Assembly: GCF_000378345.1 (NCBI RefSeq)
Contig: NZ_KB899546.1
Coordinates: 62,001 to 126,000, forward strand
Length of the DNA stretch: 64,000 nt
From: Hirschia maritima DSM 19733
GTDB taxonomy: Bacteria; Pseudomonadota; Alphaproteobacteria; Caulobacterales; Hyphomonadaceae
Direction: 5' to 3'
Shown: positions 36,879 to 45,633 of the stretch, one piece after another
How positions within the stretch are numbered: the first letter of the stretch is position 1
Layout of the letters: the number at the start of each line of letters is the position of its first letter
Translations under genes and position numbers: made by a program
The notes under the pieces: generated by a model
Seen by the model: only the letters and a program-made list of their open reading frames with translations
Told to the model about the DNA's origin: nothing
Database searches by the model: none

Positions 36879-38909
36879 TTAGGCCGCTTTGACCTGCTTA
36901 AGGAAATCATCGATTATTTCTTTGATTTGCTCAGAAGTTTCAACCATTTCCTCAGATGCTTCACGCACCAACACCGCGTCACTCTCGGTCAATTCTGTTG
37001 TTTTAGAAACAGCTTCAACACTTTCGAATGCCGTATGCGATCCTTGCGCTGCATATTGCACACTCTCACTTATGGAGAGCGTAGCATCCGATTGTTGGCT
37101 CATCACATCAGCAACAGCATGCGAAACTTCCGATATGTGTTGAACTTGTTCGGCAATCGCACCAATTCCTGATGAAGCTTCTTTGGTCTCTGTCTGAATT
37201 GAAGCAATTTGAGATGAAATTTGAGATGTAGCTTGCGCAGTTTGACTCGCCAATGTTTTCACTTCTTGCGCAACCACAGCAAATCCTTTCCCAGATTCAC
37301 CTGCGCGTTCCGCCTCTATTGTGGCATTCAGTGCAAGAAGATTTGTCTGGGACGCAATTTCATCAATCATGGTAATAACACTACTAATTGACTCAGCAGC
37401 ATCAGTAAGTGAATCCACCTTAGAGGTGGCGTCTATAGCGGATTGAGAAGCCGTATCAGTGGCGTTTTTAGCATCCGCCATACGGTGATTTATATCCCCA
37501 ATTGAAGCGGAAAGCTCCTCTACTGCAGCCGCCACATTTTGCACCGAAGAGGTAGCTTGATTTGACGCCGATTGTGCACCATTGGCGCTAGTGCGAGCTT
37601 CTTCTGCCGCGGATATCAACGACCCTGAAACTTGCCCCAGTTTTTGAGATGTTTCATGAACCTTGTTCAGAGTTTGACTTGCATTCAATTTAAAGTTCTC
37701 AGTTGCCTTTGCAATCATGGTTGCGCGCTCAAGCTCTTTTTTATCGAGCAGGCTTTGTTTTTCACGCAATTCACGTCGCTCAATAGCTTGCAAACGGAAA
37801 TGCTCAATCGCTCTCGCAATTTTTCCAAGAGAATCTTTTCTGTCCGTTCCAGTAATTGAAATCGAAGTTTCGCCCTCTGTTAGTTTATTGATTTCATGCA
37901 CCAAGGCCGACATAGGCTTCGTCAATCCATTTGAGAGACGCCATACAGTGATCATACAAATAGAAAATAAAACAAGAATGGAAACAACGGCAAAAACAAA
38001 TTGATTAAATGCATCGTTCGCCGCCTGAGTTGCAGCATTTACCAGATCATTTCCTACATAATCTTCAATGCTCTTCATTTTCTCTATTCGAGCTGTCGAC
38101 GCAGCAAACCAAGCTGGCCCTGTAATACCCTCAAAACCGGTTCCATTCATTACACCAGACAGTGCAACGCTGCGCATTCTGTCGACATTCTCAATTTCAG
38201 GACCAGATAATTCTTTGTTTATTTTGGAAACTTCCGCTGGCGAAGCGTTTTCAATTGCTGTTTGCAAATAAGCGACTTGTTGCCCCTGAAGAGATTCAAA
38301 CTTCTTGAAAACTGGCTGACTAAATTGTCCTGCTCCAAAACCATTCGCCCCCATTGCGCGCTCAACACCCGCCATTTCCTTCGCCATTAGCACTGAAGAG
38401 TATACGATGTTTTGGGAAACAGTCTTTCCATCTTCCATCTTTGAGGCAGCACCACCTGCAATGGATAAATTTTCTCGAATGAGTTTGGTATAAAAAGCAG
38501 CCATTTGACCAACATTGAAGTTGAAGCTGTCCACCTGTTTGCGGACTGTCTTTAATTCTTCAAGGTGCTCTTCAATTAGCTTTTCTTCTTGAGCTAAATC
38601 TTCTTCGCCAGCTAGATATTTTAACGCAGGCTGGGCTTTTCTCACTGTCTCATCTGTGAGATTGCGTTGAGATGCAAGCTCAGAAACAAATCGCCCGCCT
38701 TTTGAGCCTATATACCCGGCTGACAGACCTCTTTCTTTCTGTAGCTCATGCGCAATCTGAGCCAAAACCTCTGCATTTTCTATGCGCTCTACAGCATGTT
38801 GTGCACCTGAATAAGTTCCCCAACTTTTCAATGCATTGATAGATCCGAACACCAATAACCCAGCTAGTGAAACGAACGCAACGATAAACAGTCTAAGTCT
38901 AATTGTCAT
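36879..38909 (-). CDS. Methyl-accepting chemotaxis protein with NIT sensor domain
   Basis: A 676-residue chemoreceptor. First membrane helix at about 7-28, a periplasmic NIT (nitrate/nitrite-sensing) domain with the diagnostic [26 protein letters not shown] and a RNLTDETV segment, second helix near residue 305-330, a HAMP linker, and a cytoplasmic signalling domain whose hairpin tip reads [38 protein letters not shown]. The start is ATG 38909, which has GAGGG six bases upstream, rather than the ATG four codons earlier. No CheBR pentapeptide tether is visible. The ligand is not certain: the NIT fold suggests a small anion. Confidence 0.92.
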   Translation of the reverse strand: MTIRLRLFIVAFVSLAGLLVFGSINALKSWGTYSGAQHAVERIENAEVLAQIAHELQKERGLSAGYIGSKGGRFVSELASQRNLTDETVRKAQPALKYLAGEEDLAQEEKLIEEHLEELKTVRKQVDSFNFNVGQMAAFYTKLIRENLSIAGGAASKMEDGKTVSQNIVYSSVLMAKEMAGVERAMGANGFGAGQFSQPVFKKFESLQGQQVAYLQTAIENASPAEVSKINKELSGPEIENVDRMRSVALSGVMNGTGFEGITGPAWFAASTARIEKMKSIEDYVGNDLVNAATQAANDAFNQFVFAVVSILVLFSICMITVWRLSNGLTKPMSALVHEINKLTEGETSISITGTDRKDSLGKIARAIEHFRLQAIERRELREKQSLLDKKELERATMIAKATENFKLNASQTLNKVHETSQKLGQVSGSLISAAEEARTSANGAQSASNQATSSVQNVAAAVEELSASIGDINHRMADAKNATDTASQSAIDATSKVDSLTDAAESISSVITMIDEIASQTNLLALNATIEAERAGESGKGFAVVAQEVKTLASQTAQATSQISSQIASIQTETKEASSGIGAIAEQVQHISEVSHAVADVMSQQSDATLSISESVQYAAQGSHTAFESVEAVSKTTELTESDAVLVREASEEMVETSEQIKEIIDDFLKQVKAA

Positions 38910-39096
38910 GAAAGCCCTCACAGTTTAGAAAGATTCTAACAAACCAGGGTTATCAAAAAGCAAATGCTGGACGATTTTTTCCTTAGCACCTCAAATTTTC
39001 ACAATGTCAAACATCACCAGAACTGAAAGCCTACTCTTCCCCGCTCTGGTGAATTGAATTTAGCTCGCTTTGTGAAGGCGAGGATAAGTTTTAGAT

Positions 39097-39270
39097 ATGC
39101 TTCAAGTCATACCCGACGCAGAGCGTCAGGGTATCCATCTCCAAGTGGATCAACATCCAGTGCTGACTGATATAAGGTTTAATTTAGGCGATTTGAAAGA
39201 GAGTGCGGCAGATTCCCGTGAGAGCGTTCAAACCCCACCGAAACACGCCTCCCCAGCAAAGGCTGGGAAA
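39097..39270. repeat. REP-like palindromic intergenic element
   Basis: Contains TACCCGACGC-AGA-GCGTCAGGGTA (39110-39133), a stem with one bulged base, followed by ATCCA/TGGAT and CCCAGC/GCTGGG (39252-39267) hairpins. The layout of GTCAT-stem-TCCATCTCC resembles short palindromic repeats scattered in alphaproteobacterial genomes. A plus-strand open frame of about 79 codons crosses it but has no gene-like features. It also holds copy 2 of the 33-nt repeat. Confidence 0.55.
39157..39189 (+). repeat. 33-nt dispersed repeat, copy 2
   Basis: Second copy of the sequence at 36703-36735: CCAGTGCTGACTGATATAAG followed by GTTTAATTTAGGC. About 30 of 33 bases match. Confidence 0.75.
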
Positions 39271-39282
39271 ACGGAAGTAAAT

Positions 39283-40068
39283 TTATTCAAAGACACTTTC
39301 CCAGTAATCAGCTGCTTGCGCGATCTTTGCTGATTTGATGATCCGTCTTTTTTCTACGGTAGTTAATAAATCTGACAGAATATTATTGGTGTTTGACGGA
39401 TCTTCAATACGACAATTTAAAAGCGGATTAGAAACGTCCCGCGCTAATTCGTTGAACACGTGCCCCAGATTGTCGGACAAATTAGACAATGATCTACCCG
39501 ATAGAATTTGAAACGTAAGCAAATATTCCATATACACAGACGGAAAATCTAAGCTATTTTTCTCTCTCCAAATTTTCAGTAATTTTATCTCTTTAGTTCG
39601 TCCTGATTTAGCTATGTCAATTATATGCCTACGTACATTGGTCTGAACGTAAGATTGCTTTTTCGTAGAATATATCCAATGCTTATGTGTAAAGTTTGGC
39701 ACTTTTCGAGCTGGAGTTACATCTACCGCTAAACCAGATAAGTTTAAGCCGACTGAAACATTTTGTTCCCTCAAGTTTGGATAATGGGTCTTCATTTCCG
39801 CTACAAAACTTGAATTTAAACCCCTTAACCCTCCATTCCCGTCATTGCACTTGCTAGAAAGTGAAACTACTATATCGACATCAGAACTAGGAAAGACAGC
39901 AGTGTTCTTAGCTCTAGAACCAGATATAATTATACAGTCATAACAATCGTGAGCCCATTCTTTGAGAACATCGAAGAGAAAATCCAGCTCTTCTCTATAA
40001 TCCGACAAATCAAAAACTTCATGATTTTGTAAAACCGATGTTAAATATTGATCCGCCGCACTAGTCAT
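39283..40068 (-). CDS. CD-NTase-like nucleotidyltransferase (CBASS-type candidate)
   Basis: A 261-residue enzyme of the polymerase-beta nucleotidyltransferase fold. Active-site elements are all present: GSRAKNT with Gly50-Ser51, the acidic pair Asp63 and Asp65 in SSDVDIVV, and the third Asp116 in LAVDVTPAR. The C-terminal helical part has IKLLKIWREKNSLDFPSVYMEYLL, as in OAS-like/CD-NTase proteins that make signalling nucleotides. ATG 40068 overlaps the stop of the upstream membrane-protein gene by eight bases (ATGACTAG) and has no strong ribosome-binding site, so it is probably translationally coupled. A tRNA- or antibiotic-modifying role is less likely but not excluded. AT-rich, flanked by repeats. 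Confidence 0.75.
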   Translation of the reverse strand: MTSAADQYLTSVLQNHEVFDLSDYREELDFLFDVLKEWAHDCYDCIIISGSRAKNTAVFPSSDVDIVVSLSSKCNDGNGGLRGLNSSFVAEMKTHYPNLREQNVSVGLNLSGLAVDVTPARKVPNFTHKHWIYSTKKQSYVQTNVRRHIIDIAKSGRTKEIKLLKIWREKNSLDFPSVYMEYLLTFQILSGRSLSNLSDNLGHVFNELARDVSNPLLNCRIEDPSNTNNILSDLLTTVEKRRIIKSAKIAQAADYWESVFE

Positions 40069-40570
40069 TTCGAGTTGCAATCACAGCAAGTATCAAATCA
40101 TTCACGAGCCGTCCGCGCGTATTCGTAATATTTGTCAAAGGTTTATTTGCAACTTTTGACATTTCTTCTCTTGGTATGGCACCCGGCTCTGCATAAATTA
40201 ATATAGGCGTTTGATCATTTTTTCTCATGCTAAATATCTCATCAATTGAATGGCCGAATTCTGCATAATCAACTAAAAAAACACTGCATTTTTTGGCAGT
40301 ATCCGAATCTAAAGGACGTACTTCGGAAATATTTTTTTCCTTAAAGAGTCCTGTCCGCACAATACAGTCTTTTAGCATGTGCAGACTGTCACCAGCCGAA
40401 AACACAGCAATCTTTCGCTTAGAAAGCCCTAGCCCCAAACGCAAAAGAACAGGCGAGACACCAGAGAACCAAAGAAACACATTTACCAATGTACCAAGAA
40501 GCAACACAATTGATGAAATGGCTCCTACAATATTAAAAAAGGGGTGTTGAAAGAAAGAAATTAAATCCAC
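40061..40570 (-). CDS. One-TM membrane protein with Rossmann-like domain, candidate effector
   Basis: A 169-residue protein: one membrane helix (about 13-40), then a compact alpha/beta domain (about 50-165) with strands KIAVFSAG, CSVFLVDYAE and TPILIYAEPG, ending in NTRGRLVNDLILAVIAT. I do not recognise the domain; it looks receiver- or TIR-like in layout but lacks clear catalytic residues. GTG 40570 is the start, with GGAAA upstream. It precedes and overlaps the nucleotidyltransferase gene, the typical arrangement of a nucleotide-activated membrane effector in two-gene CBASS. That role is inferred from neighbourhood only. Confidence 0.65.
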   Translation of the reverse strand: MDLISFFQHPFFNIVGAISSIVLLLGTLVNVFLWFSGVSPVLLRLGLGLSKRKIAVFSAGDSLHMLKDCIVRTGLFKEKNISEVRPLDSDTAKKCSVFLVDYAEFGHSIDEIFSMRKNDQTPILIYAEPGAIPREEMSKVANKPLTNITNTRGRLVNDLILAVIATRND

Positions 40571-41097
40571 GAAGTTTCCAGCTTTGACAAAATATCAATG
40601 TAAAATTGAAACATATATTTAAGATGGAAAAATCACAATTCAATACCAAAACAAACTTTCTTATCCCCCTCTCCCAATTCCCACCTCATCCATTCTCTAT
40701 GGGCGGCGCGCGACCGACGAGTGGGGAGTGGAATGTTGGGCTGGTTCAAACCAATTTACGAGACCGGTACGTAAATTAGGTGGCACGGCGAGAGGGAAAC
40801 CAGCACGTGCGCAGTGATACAGCACATGTGTCAATGTTTTGGGGGTATTGCCCCCCCTCTTGCAGCTTTGAAATAAGCTAAAACCATCATGCAAGGCGCA
40901 CCTTCGGGCGGCACTCTCGCTGCTTCACTTTAGAGGCAGCACCTCATGCTGTCAGAATGTGCGCCTTGCGCCCTCTTTGACTTTGGATTTTTAAGCTCTC
41001 GCGTGGATTTTCGTGGCGGAGGTGTTTAGTTTGGGAGGTGATTTGCCTATCCGCATTCCCCACGTAGGCGGAGAATACGGGTATGTTTAGTGCGGCT
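40571..41097. other. Structured non-coding region between effector and polA
   Basis: 527 bases with no credible gene, GC-richer than the cassette beside it. It contains several strong foldbacks: CCAATTTACG/CGTAAATTAGG (around 40755-40785), GGGGG-TATTG-CCCCC (40841-40855), AGCTT/AAGCT (40864-40879), an 11-bp arm pair GCAAGGCGCAC/GTGCGCCTTGC (40891-40901 and 40959-40969) enclosing an inner hairpin GGCAGC/GCTGTC, and CCGCATTC/GAATACGG near 41060-41085. A 65-codon minus-strand frame at 40697-40894 shows no protein-like pattern. It could be a structured RNA or a repeat-derived element. Confidence 0.5.
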
Positions 41098-43962
41098 TTA
41101 ATGCGCTTCAGCCCAAGAACAAGCCGCTTCTGCTTCAACGACGAGTGGCACCGATAAATCCATCACGGGGAAAGTGGCTGTTTCCATCACTTTTTTGACG
41201 ACAGAGATTGTCTTTTCCGCTTCTGACTTTGGCGCTTCAAAGATCAATTCGTCATGCACTTGCAACAGCATTTTAGCTTTCAAACCGGACTTCTCCAGTG
41301 CACTAGGCATTTTCACCATGGCGCGCTTGATAATGTCTGCGGCTGAGCCTTGAAGCGGCGCATTGATCGCCTGACGTTCGGCAAAACTACGCTCTGGCCC
41401 TTTGCCATTTATTCCCTTCACCCAGATGCGGCGCCCAAAGGCGGTTTCCACATAGCCCTTCTCTTTGGCAAAGGCTTTGGCTTCATCCATATATTTCAAA
41501 ATACCAGGGAATTTAGCATTGTAAGCTTTGATATAATCAGAGGCTTCACCGCGCGGAATGCTCAATTGACGAGCCAAACCAAAAGCGGAAATTCCGTAGA
41601 TAATTCCAAAATTAATCGCTTTGGCTTTGCGGCGTATCATCGGGTCCATGCCGTCCACAGGCACGCCAAACATTTCCGATGCTGTCATAGCGTGAATATC
41701 TATTTCATTGATAAAAGCATCTTTCAGAGCATCAATATTTCCGATGTGAGCTAGCAAACGTAGTTCTATCTGAGAATAGTCTGCCGCAATCAAGACATTC
41801 CCCTCTTCGGCAACAAAAGCACCGCGAATTTTGCGGCCTTCTTCTGTACGAATTGGAATGTTTTGAAGGTTGGGATCAGATGAAGATAAACGCCCTGTCT
41901 GTGCTCCCACCAGATTAAAGCTTGTGTGCACACGGCCAGTTACGCTGTCGATGTTTTCGTTCAATGCATCTGTGTATGTCGATTTCAGCTTGGATAAAGA
42001 TCTCCAACCCAAAATCGCTTTGGGCAATTCATGACCTTCTGCGGCAAGGTCTTCAAGCGTATCTGCACCAGTAGACCACGCGCCAGTTTTGGTTTTCTTA
42101 CCGCCGGGAAGTTCCATTTCACCAAACAGTATTTCACCCAATTGTTTGGGACTACCTAGATTAAATTCTCTTCCTGCGAGTTTATAGGATTCATCCTCAT
42201 ACTGCGCCATACGCTGGGCAAAATCACCCGACAAACGTGACAAGGTTTCGCGCTCGACGAACACACCTTCGCGTTCCATCTGCGCAACGACATCAACCAT
42301 GGGGCGCTCTATGGTCTCATACAAGGTCATCATACCTTCTGCAGACAGGCGTGGCTTTAGCAACTGCCATAAACGCAGGGTAACATCTGCATCTTCAGCG
42401 GCATATTTAGTCGCTTCGGGAACTGGCACTTTATCAAAAGTGATCTGCTTTTTGCCGGTACCAGCTACATCTTTGAAAGTAATAGGTTTATGGTCAAAGT
42501 GCAGTTCTGAAAGCACATCCATACCATGATTATGCTGTCCTGCTTCCAATGTGGCGGAGATCAGCATTGTGTCATCTACAGGATATGGATTTATCGGCGT
42601 ATCCAGATATTGCTCGCCAGCTTTATGGAAAACATTCACATCATATTTGAAATTCTGACCCACTTTCAAAATACTAGGATCTTCTAGCATTTCCTTCAAT
42701 ATGGACAAGGCCAGCTTCATATCCAGCTGTTCAGGCGCGCCATCACCTAATAAATCGCCATCGCCAGTGTGGCCAAGCGGGATATAACAAGCATCATTTG
42801 GCCCAAGCGCTAAAGACACACCGACCAAGTTTGCGCCAATAGCATCAAGGCCATCTGTTTCGGTATCAACACCAATAACACCGACCGCTTTTGCACGTTC
42901 CATCCATTCGATGAGGTCATCTTGCTTGATCACTGTCGTATAGAGTGAAGCATCTATGGCAGCTGCCTGCTGAGCCACTGGCATAGTGGCTGCCCCCTCT
43001 TCGCTCCCCCCTTGTGATAGCTCAGCTCCACCGCCGAGCTTATCAGTCACGCGGCGTGTGATGGTGCGAAATTCCATCTCATTTAAGAAAGGTACAAGCT
43101 CTTCCAAGTCTGGGTCACTTGTCCCAAATTCTTCAATTGCAACGGGCACAGGCGTATCCACATCCAACGTCACTAATTTATAAGATATCCGCGCATCATC
43201 TGTGAACTCTACCAGATTTTCGTGGCGTTTGAATGTTAACAAGTCATGCGGTTTGTTTTTCTTGTCAGGCGTGTGCTCATTTGAGAATGCAAGAAGGCTT
43301 TCAAGGTCACCAAATTCATTGATCAATTGTGCTGCCGTTTTCAAGCCGATACCTGGCACGCCCGGCACATTATCCACGCTATCACCCGCCAAAGCTTGAA
43401 CATGGGTTACGCGGTCTGGCATCACACCAAATTTAGCCTGCACTTCATCATAGGATAAATGCTTATCTTTCATCGTATCGAGCATGGAAACTTTATCAGT
43501 CACCAGCTGCATGAGGTCTTTATCAGACGATACAATAGACACACGCGCACCTTTAGCTTCAGCAATACGCGCATATGCGGCGATCAAATCATCCGCTTCA
43601 TAGTTTTCTAGTTCGATAGCAGGTGTACCAAACGCCATTGCCGCACGTCTGACCAATGGAAATTGCGGTACTAAATCTTCAGGAGCTGGCGGACGCTGCG
43701 CCTTATACCTCGGGTCAATGTCATTTCGAAATGTCTTGCTAGACGCATCGAAAATACACGCAAAGTGAGTAGCTGCATCCTTGCCTTTGGTTTCCTCTAA
43801 CAATTTGAAAAGCATGTTACAAAAACCTGACACCGCGCCGACGGGAAGACCATCAGATTTACGCGTTAACGGCGGCAATGCATGGAAGGCACGGAATATA
43901 TATCCAGATGCATCCACCAAAACCAAATGGCTGTCTTCGTTAAGTTCGCGAGTTACTGGCAT
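41098..43962 (-). CDS. polA: DNA polymerase I
   Basis: Repair and Okazaki-fragment polymerase, 954 residues. Domains: 5'-3' exonuclease (about 1-310; VSSDKDLMQLV and DNVPGVPGIGLKTA), 3'-5' proofreading exonuclease (about 350-540, with the intact acidic motif VDTETDG) and polymerase (about 560-954; LIAADYSQIELRLLAH, RRKAKAINFGIIYGISAFGLA, LLQVHDELIFE). Length is normal for alphaproteobacteria. Divergent from kdsB. Confidence 0.97.
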   Translation of the reverse strand: MPVTRELNEDSHLVLVDASGYIFRAFHALPPLTRKSDGLPVGAVSGFCNMLFKLLEETKGKDAATHFACIFDASSKTFRNDIDPRYKAQRPPAPEDLVPQFPLVRRAAMAFGTPAIELENYEADDLIAAYARIAEAKGARVSIVSSDKDLMQLVTDKVSMLDTMKDKHLSYDEVQAKFGVMPDRVTHVQALAGDSVDNVPGVPGIGLKTAAQLINEFGDLESLLAFSNEHTPDKKNKPHDLLTFKRHENLVEFTDDARISYKLVTLDVDTPVPVAIEEFGTSDPDLEELVPFLNEMEFRTITRRVTDKLGGGAELSQGGSEEGAATMPVAQQAAAIDASLYTTVIKQDDLIEWMERAKAVGVIGVDTETDGLDAIGANLVGVSLALGPNDACYIPLGHTGDGDLLGDGAPEQLDMKLALSILKEMLEDPSILKVGQNFKYDVNVFHKAGEQYLDTPINPYPVDDTMLISATLEAGQHNHGMDVLSELHFDHKPITFKDVAGTGKKQITFDKVPVPEATKYAAEDADVTLRLWQLLKPRLSAEGMMTLYETIERPMVDVVAQMEREGVFVERETLSRLSGDFAQRMAQYEDESYKLAGREFNLGSPKQLGEILFGEMELPGGKKTKTGAWSTGADTLEDLAAEGHELPKAILGWRSLSKLKSTYTDALNENIDSVTGRVHTSFNLVGAQTGRLSSSDPNLQNIPIRTEEGRKIRGAFVAEEGNVLIAADYSQIELRLLAHIGNIDALKDAFINEIDIHAMTASEMFGVPVDGMDPMIRRKAKAINFGIIYGISAFGLARQLSIPRGEASDYIKAYNAKFPGILKYMDEAKAFAKEKGYVETAFGRRIWVKGINGKGPERSFAERQAINAPLQGSAADIIKRAMVKMPSALEKSGLKAKMLLQVHDELIFEAPKSEAEKTISVVKKVMETATFPVMDLSVPLVVEAEAACSWAEAH

Positions 43963-44113
43963 GAAAGCGTCTCCTATCAGACGCTAAGGTGTATCAGGGT
44001 TTGCCAGCAGGAAAAGAGTTAAGGTTAATTCCATGCCAGAAAAAACAACATAATGTTGCATTTCCTATTTTAACTTGGCATTCCACAAACAACTTGTATT
44101 TGACCGCAAACCC

Positions 44114-44941
44114 ATGAGGCCTCTCGTGAAATCACTTATCGTCATTCCTTCGCGCTATGCCTCAAAGCGGTTTCCTGCCAAGCCACTGCACAAGATAGCA
44201 GGTCATACATTGCTATCCCGCGTGGTTCATATTGCAAAGCAGGTTTGCGCGATGGATGAAAATGTCTCTTACGTTGTAGCAACCGATGATACGCGCATTG
44301 AAGACCACGCAAAAGAGATTGGCGCACCCGTTGTTATGACCGATCCCGAACTTCCATCGGGTACAGACCGTGCTTTGGCCGCTGCAAACCTATTCGTGCC
44401 AGATGCTGAGTTTGTCGTGAACCTTCAAGGCGATGCTCCCTTTACGCCGGCCGAACATGTACTCGCAATTATCAAAGCAGGAGAAACATCCACAGCAGAT
44501 GTGGTGACCCCTGTTTTACAAATGCCCTGGGATGCTCTGGACACAATGCGGGAGCAAAAGAAAGTTCAGCCATTTTCAGGCACAAGCTGTGTGCGCCGGA
44601 CAGATGGTGAAGCTATGTGGTTTTCTAAAAACGTGTTGCCTGCCATTCGCAAAGAAGAAGCATTGAGAGACACAGATGCTCTCTCCCCTGTTTGGCGTCA
44701 TATCGGCTTATATGGCTATAAGCGCGATGCCTTAGAGCACTTTACAGCTTTGCCTGAGGGTTATTATGAAAAGCTTGAGGGGCTAGAACAGCTCCGCTTC
44801 CTTGAAAACGGTATGCGCATTATGACGGTTGCCGTTGAAACAGGCCCAAATGCAATGTGGGGCGTGGATACACAAGACGATGCAAAACATGCTGAAAAAC
44901 TGATTGCAACACATGGCGACCCAATGGAAGGAAATGCCTGA
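44114..44941 (+). CDS. kdsB: 3-deoxy-manno-octulosonate cytidylyltransferase
   Basis: Activates KDO with CTP to give CMP-KDO for the lipopolysaccharide inner core. Seen: VIPSRYASKRFPAKPL (CTP loop), ATDDTRIEDHA, PSGTDRALAA, VNLQGDAPF and GLYGYKRDALEHF. With ATG 44114 it is 275 residues, a little longer than the usual ~250; a TTG at 44075 would add 13. Its stop is followed at once by the phosphatase gene. Confidence 0.93.
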   Translation: MRPLVKSLIVIPSRYASKRFPAKPLHKIAGHTLLSRVVHIAKQVCAMDENVSYVVATDDTRIEDHAKEIGAPVVMTDPELPSGTDRALAAANLFVPDAEFVVNLQGDAPFTPAEHVLAIIKAGETSTADVVTPVLQMPWDALDTMREQKKVQPFSGTSCVRRTDGEAMWFSKNVLPAIRKEEALRDTDALSPVWRHIGLYGYKRDALEHFTALPEGYYEKLEGLEQLRFLENGMRIMTVAVETGPNAMWGVDTQDDAKHAEKLIATHGDPMEGNA

Positions 44942-44942
44942 T

Positions 44943-45554
44943 ATGCGAGACATTTATATCGTTCGTCATGGCAATACCTTTGACAAAGGTGACACAGTCA
45001 CCCGTGTTGGCGCGCGTACCGACCTACCTTTATCCGTATCAGGGAATGAACAAGCAGTTGCCTTAGCGGCCCATTTTGCCAAGCGTGTGTCTGGTTTTGA
45101 CAAAGTCTATTGCAGCCCGTTGAAACGTACGCAGGAAACCGCCGCCTCTATTCTGGCTTCTCAAAGCTTTGATGATTATGAAGTTGAAGCTTTAGAGTTC
45201 TTACGTGAAATTGATTATGGACCGGATGAAAACAAGCCCGAAGATGATGTAGTCGCCCGCATTGGTGAAGATGCTCTGAGAGCTTGGGAAGAAAAAGCAG
45301 TGCCGCCGAAGGGTTGGATTGTTGATCCGACAGAACTTATCCAAGCTTGGAAAGATTTGTTTGATAGAATTTCAAAACTGCCCGCTTCAAAAAATCCTAT
45401 TCTAATCGTCACATCCAATGGTGTAGCCCGCTTTGCCTTACAAGCAATTGAAGCGTCTGAAGGTCACACACTTAAACTGAAAACAGGGGCATATGGTGTG
45501 GTTAGAATTTCAAAAACTGGCCCGTCAATTGTGGAGTGGAATACTCGTCCATAA
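44943..45554 (+). CDS. Histidine phosphatase family protein
   Basis: A 203-residue protein of the phosphoglycerate-mutase-like superfamily. It has the catalytic RHG motif (YIVRHGNTFDKGD), the CSPLKRTQETA segment and FLREIDYGPDENKPE with an acidic residue. The second catalytic histidine of the usual GH motif near the end is not clear (VTSNGVARFAL), so the active site may be altered. Start ATG 44943 lies one base after the kdsB stop; ATG 44934, overlapping kdsB, is possible. The substrate is unknown; coupling to kdsB hints at an envelope role. Confidence 0.82.
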   Translation: MRDIYIVRHGNTFDKGDTVTRVGARTDLPLSVSGNEQAVALAAHFAKRVSGFDKVYCSPLKRTQETAASILASQSFDDYEVEALEFLREIDYGPDENKPEDDVVARIGEDALRAWEEKAVPPKGWIVDPTELIQAWKDLFDRISKLPASKNPILIVTSNGVARFALQAIEASEGHTLKLKTGAYGVVRISKTGPSIVEWNTRP

Positions 45555-45633
45555 TTGCAATTAGAATTTTCTTCCCTCTATCTTTGCAAGTCAGCACTTT
45601 CATGTTCAGACTTGGACAAAATTGGAGGGATCA

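Noticed and set aside
39215-39245. tRNA-like GTTCAAACC sequence
   Set aside because: No acceptor or anticodon stems can be folded around it; no other tRNA seen in the window.
39097-39333. Plus-strand 78-codon frame crossing the palindromic repeat
   Set aside because: Made of repeat sequence and runs into the nucleotidyltransferase gene; looks like chance.
40780-40810. RNase P RNA-like segment GGCACGGCGAGAGGGAAACC
   Set aside because: The other universally conserved rnpB blocks (GAGGAAAGTCCG and ACAGAAGGCGGC types) are absent.
40697-40894. 65-codon minus-strand frame in the structured non-coding region
   Set aside because: Covers hairpins, no ribosome-binding site or protein-like pattern; recorded as part of the non-coding region.
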